This document shows, piece by piece, positions 1 through 4,067 of a DNA stretch of 5,493 nucleotides (position 1 is its first letter; each line of letters opens with the position of its first letter). The notes beneath the pieces are model-generated. The model did no database searches. It saw only the letters and a program-made list of their open reading frames with translations, and was not told the origin of the DNA. Position numbers and translations under genes: made by a program. The stretch is from assembly GCA_001768125.1 (NCBI GenBank), contig MENB01000121.1, positions 6,967-12,459 on the forward strand. The letters run 5' to 3'. This stretch comes from Armatimonadetes bacterium RBG_19FT_COMBO_69_19. GTDB taxonomy: Bacteria > Sysuimicrobiota > Sysuimicrobiia > Sysuimicrobiales > Kaftiobacteriaceae.

Positions 1-126
1 GATCTTCGCCTTCGCGCGATCGCGCAGGGCGTCGGCGGTGTGCCGCACCACCTGCCCCGCTTTATCCCCCGTCAGCGCCACCAGCTGCGGCGACAGGTCG
101 AACCGCATCTCCATCTTAATCGCCAT
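1..126 (-). CDS. HK97 gp10-like tail-completion protein, N-terminal part (truncated by window edge)
   Basis: Only the first 42 residues are present; the frame runs off position 1. The segment begins MAIKMEMRFDLSPQLVAL and continues with a charged amphipathic helix ending ADALRDRAKAKI. A short strand followed by such a helix is the usual start of HK97 gp10-type proteins, which sit at the head-tail interface and complete the tail end. The position directly after the head-closure gene fits this, because gp10-type genes normally follow the closure gene. The ATG at 126 was chosen because a purine-rich GGCGAGGGG stretch precedes it. The frame stays open back to the TGA of the upstream gene at 193-195, so the N-terminus is not certain. 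The family call is inference from gene order and a short fragment; another small neck protein is possible. Confidence 0.6.
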   Translation of the reverse strand, partial: MAIKMEMRFDLSPQLVALTGDKAGQVVRHTADALRDRAKAKI

Positions 127-159
127 CTCGCCATGCCCCTCGCCGTTCCCCGATACCCG

Positions 160-189
160 GCAGCCGAAAGCAGCAAGTACGCTCTCAAC
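160..189 (-). repeat. 30-bp dispersed repeat, spacer copy
   Basis: In the coding sense this reads GTTGAGAGCGTACTTGCTGC followed by TTTCGGCTGC. It matches 2651-2680 on the same strand at 27 of 30 positions. Here it lies in the spacer between the head-closure gene and the gp10-like gene; at the other site it is inside a gene. Both copies have the same codon phase (VES..AAFGC), but this one lies immediately after a TGA. Confidence 0.75.
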
Positions 190-192
190 TGC

Positions 193-591
193 TCACCCGA
201 CACCCGACACCCGAACCAGCGTCGCCGTCAGCACCGTCGCGCCGGTCCGGCCCGCATCTGTCTCGGTCACCTCGTAGGTCCGCCCGCCGATCACCACGCG
301 GTCCGCCGGGCGCACGTCGCCGTCCAGCTTGAAGTAGCAGGTCCAGACCGTCAGGCTCTTGAGCTCCCCGGCCTGCACGACCTCCGCGCGCCGCGTCGTC
401 TTGTCCAGCGCGCAGGCCACCTCGCCGGCGTCATTCCAGACCAGGCTGTGCGTGCCCAGGCCGTCGGCGGTCAGCGTCTTGCGCCGGATCGTCGCCGTCT
501 CGGAAAGCGTGATCGGCTCCGGCGCGCTCGGTCCCCCGCTTGCCGGATCCGCGCTCCCGAACGATCCCGGCCCCCCCGGCGTCAGCGGCAC
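193..591 (-). CDS. Head-closure / head-tail joining protein (SPP1 gp16-like)
   Basis: This 132-aa protein resembles the phage head-tail joining family (SPP1 gp16 type), which seals the connector below the adaptor ring. After a low-complexity Gly/Pro/Ser leader (about residues 1-25) come the typical strand ATIRRKTLTADG (33-44), a Trp-containing strand with ALDK (51-64), and the family-like stretch DVRPADRVVIGGRTYEV (92-108). I chose the GTG at 591 because GGGAGGAG lies 5 nt upstream (597-604). An ATG at 666 in the same frame would add 25 residues, but they would be encoded by heptamer repeats and a hairpin, so I consider it less likely. The C-terminal VSGVG is encoded by the heptamer array. 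The gene sits between the connector genes upstream and the gp10-like gene downstream. The family call is by pattern recognition and the exact start is uncertain. Confidence 0.75.
   Translation of the reverse strand: MPLTPGGPGSFGSADPASGGPSAPEPITLSETATIRRKTLTADGLGTHSLVWNDAGEVACALDKTTRRAEVVQAGELKSLTVWTCYFKLDGDVRPADRVVIGGRTYEVTETDAGRTGATVLTATLVRVSGVG
194..214. repeat. Heptamer tandem array (CACCCGA x3)
   Basis: There are three perfect copies of CACCCGA on the plus strand, TCGGGTG in the coding sense. The array covers the last codons of the head-closure gene, and the TGA stop at 193-195 is formed by its edge. The unit is related to the TGACACC/TTTGACA units at the other end of the same gene. Confidence 0.9.
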
Positions 592-596
592 CGCCT

Positions 597-604
597 CTCC
601 TCCC
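597..604 (-). promoter_or_regulatory. Strong Shine-Dalgarno for the head-closure gene
   Basis: In the coding sense this reads GGGAGGAG, 5 nt before the GTG at 591-589. It is among the strongest SD matches in the window and is the reason for preferring the GTG over the ATG at 666. Confidence 0.65.
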
Positions 605-613
605 GCCGTTCCC

Positions 614-672
614 CGACACCTGACACCTGACTGAGCGGAAGCGGACTTCCCATCAGCTTTTGACATTTGACA
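614..672. repeat. Composite spacer element: two heptamer arrays flanking a hairpin
   Basis: On the plus strand, CGACACC-TGACACC-TGACTGA (614-634) and TTTGACA-TTTGACA (659-672) flank an imperfect inverted repeat at 631-656. In the coding sense the arms are CTGATGGGAAG and CTTCCGCTCAG around a TCCG loop, with 9 of 11 pairs matched. The element lies between the 120-aa gene and the GTG start of the head-closure gene. It could be a small inserted repeat element or a structured mRNA segment; the sequence does not decide. Confidence 0.7.
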
Positions 673-678
673 CCCATC

Positions 679-1041
679 TCAGACCACCTTCCGGTATGCG
701 TACACGTTGATCCCGGTCGTATCCTCCCCCACGTCGCTATAGTTGACCAGGGTGATGACGTAGATCAGCCGGTGCCAGATCAGCTCGTCGCCCTCCATCG
801 GCGGCACCACCAGGCTCGTCGGCAGGAAATCGGCCGGATTGAACCGGAAGACGCGCGGGTCCGCGGAGGCGATGTAGGGTCCGAGCGTGTCCTTCTTGTC
901 CAGCGCCTGCACGCCCACCTTCGCGCCGCTCACCTCCTCGGTGAGGACCCGGTACTCCGTGCCCTGGAACTCGACCGTCGTCCCGACCTTCTCGCGCAGG
1001 TCCTGCAGCTGCCAGGCGATGTTCTCGCTGATGTGCCTCAT
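679..1041 (-). CDS. Neck/connector-module protein of unknown exact role
   Basis: This 120-aa soluble protein has no signal peptide or membrane segment. An N-terminal helix (ISENIAWQLQDLREKVG, residues 4-20) is followed by beta-rich sequence, including TVEFQGTEYRVL (22-33) and a C-terminal part with GDELIWHRLIYVITLVNY (84-101) and NVYAYRK (112-118). The second half resembles the small beta-barrel of phage connector stopper proteins, where a GD-x-hydrophobic turn precedes the last strands. The position between the adaptor and the head-closure gene points to a structural neck role. The start at 1041 is preceded by the purine-rich run GGTAAGGGCAAAGGCGG, which begins at the end of a heptamer array. 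The stop is 87 nt upstream of the next GTG. I cannot name the family with certainty; the neck role is inference from order and fold-like pattern. Confidence 0.7.
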   Translation of the reverse strand: MRHISENIAWQLQDLREKVGTTVEFQGTEYRVLTEEVSGAKVGVQALDKKDTLGPYIASADPRVFRFNPADFLPTSLVVPPMEGDELIWHRLIYVITLVNYSDVGEDTTGINVYAYRKVV

Positions 1042-1058
1042 CCGCCTTTGCCCTTACC

Positions 1059-1086
1059 AGCCACGAGCCACGAGCCACGAGCCACT
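1059..1086. repeat. Heptamer tandem array (AGCCACG x4), copy 1
   Basis: Three AGCCACG units are followed by a terminal AGCCACT on the plus strand. In the coding sense the array starts with AGTGGCT, whose first two bases are the AG of the adaptor gene's TAG stop (1085-1087). The array fills most of the spacer before the 120-aa gene. Confidence 0.95.
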
Positions 1087-1789
1087 AAAGAGACACCCGT
1101 TCATACCGCAGCGCCGCCATCTCATAGTCGTCCCGCCATCGCTGCGCTTCCAGCGAAAGCGGAGCCGTGCCACCCCCCCCGTAGCGGATCTCGGTGTTCA
1201 AGTCCCGGTGCGAGAAGAGACCTCGCGAGATATTGAGCGAGAGTTCCTGGTAGGCCAGGTAAGCCCCGTACTGACGGACCGCCTCCCACGCGTCGTCCGG
1301 GATCGTCTCCGCGCGCCCCCACCGCCCGATGATCCGGATCGAGCGGGGCGGGCCATACTGGTTGCTCGAAAACTGCACGATCTCCCAGGGACGCCCCTCC
1401 GCGTCGGCGTTGTAGTCGCCACCGGCATCTGTCAGCCAGAAGTGCTCATTGACGGTCAGCGCCGTCCCGTCCGGCTCACTGACGGAGAGGTGCGTGGTGA
1501 GGCTGGTCAGCGTCAGCAGCCCCGCCTCCAGACGCAGCAGACGCCCGCCGCCCCGTGAGACGCCCTCCCGGTTGGGCCCGGGCGGATCGAACCAGCGCGT
1601 CACGTCCGCCGCGTCCTTGAGGAAGGGTTTCCAGCCGGTGCGCTTCTCCCAGTCGCTCCAGGCCGCCGGCGCCTTGACGTCCAGACGCATCAGCGCCACG
1701 GCATCATCAAACTTCGTCGGGTTGATGACGCCCAGACTCTCGATGTACTGCTTCAGATCGTCGCTGGTCGGAGCCGCCGCCTGACCCAT
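1085..1789 (-). CDS. Phage head-tail connector adaptor protein (gp6-like)
   Basis: This 234-aa protein has the pattern of gp6/gp15-type adaptors, which form the ring that attaches to the portal. Visible parts are an N-terminal helix (SDDLKQYIESLG, 9-20), the stretch WEKRTGWKPFL (47-57), TRWFDPPGP (64-72), a beta segment GGRLLRLEAGLLTLTSL (81-97), the LTVNEHFWL motif (111-119), SIRIIGRWG (150-158) and IPDDAWEAV (163-171), leading into C-terminal helices. The GRWG..IPDD.WEAV block is what I recognise most firmly. The ATG at 1789 overlaps the upstream TGA by one base (TGATG), so translation is probably coupled. Near the C-terminus a run of eight G in the coding sense (1173-1180) encodes a Gly tract. 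The stop is embedded in the heptamer array. Adaptor is the best call; the family is inferred from sequence pattern. Confidence 0.8.
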   Translation of the reverse strand: MGQAAAPTSDDLKQYIESLGVINPTKFDDAVALMRLDVKAPAAWSDWEKRTGWKPFLKDAADVTRWFDPPGPNREGVSRGGGRLLRLEAGLLTLTSLTTHLSVSEPDGTALTVNEHFWLTDAGGDYNADAEGRPWEIVQFSSNQYGPPRSIRIIGRWGRAETIPDDAWEAVRQYGAYLAYQELSLNISRGLFSHRDLNTEIRYGGGGTAPLSLEAQRWRDDYEMAALRYERVSL

Positions 1790-2292
1790 CAGACGACTTC
1801 CTCCAGTTCCGTCCAGGTCGGCGTGGCCCGCGTGCCGGTGTTCTCGTAGAGCACGCCCGCGCCGTCGCCGTTCTTGGCCGCGAGGACGCACCCGTTCTGC
1901 GCGCCGCGATAGGTCCCGCGCACTCCCGGCGTCACCGTCGTGATCGTCACGTCCTCGTCATCTCCCACGCCGGTCAAGCTGGTTCCATCGCCCGTCATCT
2001 GCGTCTGGTTGAGGCCGCCCAGGTTGTTCTGGAACGTCACGTCGACCGGCGTCGCCGGCAGCGATCCGCCGGAGCAGGCCACGTCGCCCGGCTCCACGTT
2101 GGAGAGCGCCTGCAGCGCCGCCTGTACCACGGCTGCCGTTGCGTTATAGGCGATGTTTCCCGTCTCCTGGCCCGCGTAGGTGAGCGTGAAGGTGCCGCCC
2201 GTCGGGCTGCCGTCGAGCGTCACCCGCTGCACCTCGTTCACGCCGTTGACCGGCACCCCGTCAAAAACGAGCTGGCTGTAGTTCTGTGGCAT
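1789..2292 (-). CDS. Phage structural protein with TGGTFTLTY / AYNATAAxVQAAL domain
   Basis: This 167-aa, Gly/Thr-rich protein has the pattern VQRVTLDGSPTGGTFTLTY (21-39), then IAYNATAAVVQAALQALSN (47-65) and TPVDVTFQNNLGG (81-93). This beta-rich repeat domain is common in tail, fiber and decoration proteins of phages, often in tandem; here there is one copy. The C-terminal part (GVLYENTGTRATPTWTELE, 147-165) looks like a second small beta unit. No signal peptide or membrane segment is present. The ATG at 2292 was chosen over longer in-frame versions because it follows the upstream TAA by 2 nt and has GAGGCGG as SD. The place before the adaptor suggests a virion surface component. The exact role (decoration or minor structural) is not shown by the sequence. 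Confidence 0.72.
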   Translation of the reverse strand: MPQNYSQLVFDGVPVNGVNEVQRVTLDGSPTGGTFTLTYAGQETGNIAYNATAAVVQAALQALSNVEPGDVACSGGSLPATPVDVTFQNNLGGLNQTQMTGDGTSLTGVGDDEDVTITTVTPGVRGTYRGAQNGCVLAAKNGDGAGVLYENTGTRATPTWTELEEVV

Positions 2293-2294
2293 GT

Positions 2295-2579
2295 TTACCG
2301 CCTCGCGTTCGCCATCCGGCTCCGGGATTCGATCTGTCGCCTGTGGCGCTTCTTCTCCCACGCCGCCTTCCGTCGCTGGCTGGCAAGGGAGGGTTTGGTA
2401 GGGCGCGAAAAGGACAGCGCCGGAATCGGATGCGACTCCAGTTTCCCGCATCGCGCGCAGATCCGCTCCCAGGAATCTTCCAGCAGGGTCCGCAGATGCC
2501 ACCGATGGCCGGAGAGATAACACAGGAACCGTCGAAGCATCCGTCTCATTTCCGACAACCGGCCCAGTATCCGTCTCAC
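2295..2579 (-). CDS. Small basic protein with putative zinc-binding Cys/His set
   Basis: This 94-aa, strongly basic protein has possible metal ligands at C20, H25, C41 and C44, in CYLSGHRWH (20-28) and ICARCGK (40-46). This arrangement resembles the short DUF1660-type phage/prophage proteins; the resemblance is from memory and unverified. The C-terminal half is Arg/Lys-rich (QRRKAAWEKKRHRR, 68-81), which could bind nucleic acid, but that is inference. The GTG at 2579 overlaps the upstream TGA as GTGA. An alternative ATG lies at 2549, inside the second copy of a 30-bp tandem repeat that encodes residues 1-20 as two similar decapeptides. The stop TAA is 2 nt before the next ATG. Confidence 0.65.
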   Translation of the reverse strand: MRRILGRLSEMRRMLRRFLCYLSGHRWHLRTLLEDSWERICARCGKLESHPIPALSFSRPTKPSLASQRRKAAWEKKRHRRQIESRSRMANARR

Positions 2580-2586
2580 TTCCGAC
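2527..2586. repeat. Two tandem 30-bp imperfect repeats over a start site
   Basis: Positions 2527-2556 and 2557-2586 match at 25 of 30 bases. In the coding sense each unit contains GTCGGAA followed by GTG or ATG, so a start codon and its preceding purine stretch are duplicated in frame. The units encode MRRILGRLSE and MRRMLRRFLC. Confidence 0.8.
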
Positions 2587-2830
2587 CTCGCGGCCCGCGC
2601 TTCATCTTATCCTGCGCCGGCGCAAAGGGTGCCGCCGCCTCCGCCTCCGCGCAGCCGAAAGCAGCAGGAATGCTCTCAACCGCTTCTACCAGCCGGGGCG
2701 CGGGCTGGACCAGGACGCGCACCACCTCGGCGGACTCCGTCTCTACCAGCACGCAGTCCCCTTCAATCCCCCGGACCGTGCCGGCGTGTCCAGCCAGGCG
2801 GACCTTCTCGCCGATCATGTAGACAGGCAT
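2576..2830 (-). CDS. Small phage protein with SH3/KOW-like N-terminal barrel
   Basis: This 84-aa protein's first 42 residues (IGEKVRLAGHAGTVRGIEG at 6-24, then CVLVETESAEVVRVLVQP) have the alternating Gly/hydrophobic pattern of a small SH3- or KOW-like beta barrel. The rest is different: residues 51-60 (VESIPAAFGC) are encoded by a 30-bp dispersed repeat, then comes an Ala/Glu stretch and a basic end KMKRGPRGRK. The ATG at 2830 is 1 nt after the upstream TGA, with GAGGGAAG as SD. The stop overlaps the next GTG. I do not recognise a named family; function is unknown. The tail looks added to a compact barrel. Confidence 0.65.
   Translation of the reverse strand: MPVYMIGEKVRLAGHAGTVRGIEGDCVLVETESAEVVRVLVQPAPRLVEAVESIPAAFGCAEAEAAAPFAPAQDKMKRGPRGRK
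2651..2680 (-). repeat. 30-bp dispersed repeat, coding copy
   Basis: This is the partner of 160-189 with 27 of 30 bases identical. It encodes residues 51-60 of the 84-aa protein. The flanks differ between the two sites. Confidence 0.75.
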
Positions 2831-2831
2831 C

Positions 2832-3080
2832 TCACTTCCCTCGTTTTGAAGGCGTCGGTGTCCGCTTCGGGGCAGGCGTCGGTTCCGGTAGCTCGGGTCG
2901 TTCCGGCTCAACCTCAGAAACATCAGAAACCTCACAAACCTGCTCTTCCGCCCATCCCTCGCGCAGAAACACGCCTCCCAGGTCGTCCGGCAGCGTGTAG
3001 ACCTGGCCGGCCTGGTAGGTATTGACACGCATCCCATCGGGAGAGCCGTCCATCGTCTTGAGCATCCGCACTTCGATCAT
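2832..3080 (-). CDS. Small hypothetical phage protein, acidic/proline-rich tail
   Basis: This 82-aa protein's N-terminal part (MIEVRMLKTMDGSPDGMRVN, then YQAGQVYTLPDDLGGVFLREGWAEE at 22-46) follows a pattern seen in many short phage proteins near the connector genes: a short strand, a Y-x-A-G-x-V-Y-x-L-P turn and a helix ending in G-x-A. That resemblance is from memory. Residues 47-75 are acidic and Pro-rich (ERPELPEPTPAPK), probably flexible, and the end is basic (SKRGK). The ATG at 3080 overlaps the peptidase stop as ATGA, with GCGAGGGAAG upstream as SD. Its function is unknown. Confidence 0.7.
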   Translation of the reverse strand: MIEVRMLKTMDGSPDGMRVNTYQAGQVYTLPDDLGGVFLREGWAEEQVCEVSDVSEVEPERPELPEPTPAPKRTPTPSKRGK

Positions 3081-3511
3081 GGTACTTCCCTCGCTTTCGC
3101 CTGGATGTGCGGCAGGTCAACGAAGCTCGACCAGTCGCCGCCCCACTCCAGGCCGTATGTCCGCGCCGCATGACCCAGGATCTGCCACAGCACAAGCGGG
3201 CCGTCCCAGTGAAAGCGTCCTTTTCTATCCAACCAGACGATGTCCGCCGCATCCCGCTCGGTGTGCCGGCTATGTTTCGTATGGGTGACGATCGAGCCGG
3301 GCCGGGTACGTCCCTGCGCGTAGAGATAGTCCTGCCGGGTCTGACTGCGGTATGTTTCGAAGATCACCCAGGCATAGAAGTTGGTGAACTTCCCCACGGT
3401 CTCCCGGTTTGCCTGTTCCAGAGCCAGCACGAGCGCGAGACGAAACGCCGGCAGCAGCGCGTTCACGTCTCGGCATACCTTAATTGGATTGTCACGCTTC
3501 GCCGCCGGCAT
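3077..3511 (-). CDS. M15 family peptidoglycan peptidase (endolysin-like, L-Ala-D-Glu or D-Ala-D-Ala peptidase)
   Basis: This 144-aa, single-domain enzyme should cut peptide bonds in peptidoglycan. The core pattern is FETYRSQTRQDYLYAQGRTR (51-70), PGSIVTHTKHSRHTERDAAD (71-90) and LEWGGDWSSFVDLPHIQ (121-137), typical of VanY/Ply500/T5-endolysin-type M15 peptidases. The predicted zinc ligands are H83, D90 and H135, and D132 is the likely catalytic acid; the spacings (7 residues from H to D, and D-x-x-H) match the T5 enzyme as I know it. The usual Gly in S-x-H-x-x-G-x-A-x-D is R86 here. No signal peptide, membrane segment or wall-binding domain is present. The ATG at 3511 lies 8 nt after the upstream TAG with only a weak SD. 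The gene lies inside a structural operon rather than beside a recognisable holin, so a virion-associated role is possible as well as host lysis. Confidence 0.87.
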   Translation of the reverse strand: MPAAKRDNPIKVCRDVNALLPAFRLALVLALEQANRETVGKFTNFYAWVIFETYRSQTRQDYLYAQGRTRPGSIVTHTKHSRHTERDAADIVWLDRKGRFHWDGPLVLWQILGHAARTYGLEWGGDWSSFVDLPHIQAKAREVP

Positions 3512-3519
3512 GATCGTAT

Positions 3520-3990
3520 CTACCGCTTGAACTCGCCGAGGACCGCGAACGTGAAGCTCTGATCCTCCACCGGGTCGCCGTCCTTCGCCACGATGTACCG
3601 CACCCGCACCTGGTCGCCGAAGATGGACGGCCTTACCACTCCGGCGTTGCAGTCGCTCGTGAAGTCCACCGTGCTCGTGCCCGCCGCGCCCGCAGGATCC
3701 AGCGTGGCGCTGTACTTCTGTGAGTCCGCGCCGTTGCCCAGGATCTGCGGGAAATGAACGACGTTGAGCCAGGTGCTCCCGCCGTCGAAACTGGTGTCTA
3801 CATACACGTCGAGGGTGTCTCCCACGTCCGTGTCGGCGTCGGTGACGATCAGGGCGATCTGCGCCTGACGATACGCGCCCAGGCCCGTGATGGCAGTCCC
3901 GTTCACCGTGCCCGACGCCGTGACGGTCGTCTCCGGCTGCAGCGTCACCTGACGCACCGGCCCGTAGTTGTCGACCAAACTTACGCTCAT
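3520..3990 (-). CDS. Phage beta-sandwich structural protein, probable decoration protein
   Basis: This 156-aa, Gly/Thr/Asp-rich and beta-strand-rich protein has the central pattern DTLDVYVDTSFDGGSTWLNV (58-77), then VVHFPQILGNG (77-87), and ends GDQVRVRYIV (125-134) plus SFTFAVLGEFK (145-155). This arrangement resembles small beta-sandwich phage structural proteins encoded near capsid genes. The N-terminal VTASGTVNGTAITGLGAYRQ (23-42) is part of the same fold pattern. There is no signal peptide or membrane segment. The ATG at 3990 has GGGAG just upstream, which lies in the loop of a small hairpin. It follows the 410-aa fiber/decoration gene and precedes the peptidase by 8 nt. A capsid-surface role is inference from position. 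Confidence 0.72.
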   Translation of the reverse strand: MSVSLVDNYGPVRQVTLQPETTVTASGTVNGTAITGLGAYRQAQIALIVTDADTDVGDTLDVYVDTSFDGGSTWLNVVHFPQILGNGADSQKYSATLDPAGAAGTSTVDFTSDCNAGVVRPSIFGDQVRVRYIVAKDGDPVEDQSFTFAVLGEFKR

Positions 3991-4010
3991 GCCGCTCTCC
4001 CGTTAGCGGC
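3991..4010 (-). promoter_or_regulatory. Hairpin with the SD in its loop, directly before the 156-aa gene
   Basis: In the coding sense, GCCGCT and AGCGGC form a perfect 6-bp stem around the loop AACGGGAG. The 3' arm abuts the ATG at 3990, and the loop carries the GGGAG ribosome site. This could modulate translation; it is a prediction from sequence only. Confidence 0.5.
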
Positions 4011-4012
4011 CG

Positions 4013-4056
4013 GTGACCGTGGCCGTGGCCTTGACGAGCCACGAGCCACGAGCCAC
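4013..4056 (-). other. Predicted long intercistronic hairpin made from heptamer array and partner sequence
   Basis: The heptamer units (4038-4050) can pair with a nearby GTGGCC-type repeat (4018-4029): 12 G/C-rich pairs with one bulged A (4044) and an 8-nt loop (4030-4037). The stem extends outward by four more pairs past one bulge and one A/C mismatch. No T-run follows in the coding direction, so it does not look like a classical terminator. Confidence 0.55.
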
Positions 4057-4064
4057 GAGCCACT
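4037..4064. repeat. Heptamer tandem array (AGCCACG x4), copy 2
   Basis: Three AGCCACG units and the terminal AGCCACT on the plus strand, preceded by a partial ACG at 4034-4036. The array begins 3 nt downstream of the TAG (4068-4070) of the 410-aa gene. Copies 1 and 3 directly overlap their TAG. Confidence 0.95.
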
Positions 4065-4067
4065 CGC

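Noticed and set aside
592..666. ATG at 666 as start of the head-closure protein
   Set aside because: The ATG is part of a heptamer unit and the added 25 residues would be encoded by repeats and a hairpin, with no SD comparable to that of the GTG at 591. It is not fully excluded.
659..672. Two TTGACA-like -35 boxes on the plus strand
   Set aside because: They are the TTTGACA heptamer units; no -10-like hexamer lies at 16-18 nt and no plus-strand gene follows.
1059..1086. Plus-strand peptide repeat (ATSHEPR) as a coding repeat
   Set aside because: Three 7-bp units always give a 7-residue peptide repeat in any open frame; here it is a by-product of the non-coding heptamer array.
2293..2523. 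Longer form of the 167-aa structural protein starting near 2523
   Set aside because: It would overlap most of the 94-aa gene in another frame. The ATG at 2292 has a good SD and sits 2 nt after the previous stop.
3512..4063. N-terminal extension of the M15 peptidase frame up to 4063
   Set aside because: The extension runs through the 156-aa gene in another frame and starts in the heptamer array. Its sequence is low-complexity Arg/Gly/His, and the M15 domain is complete from 3511.
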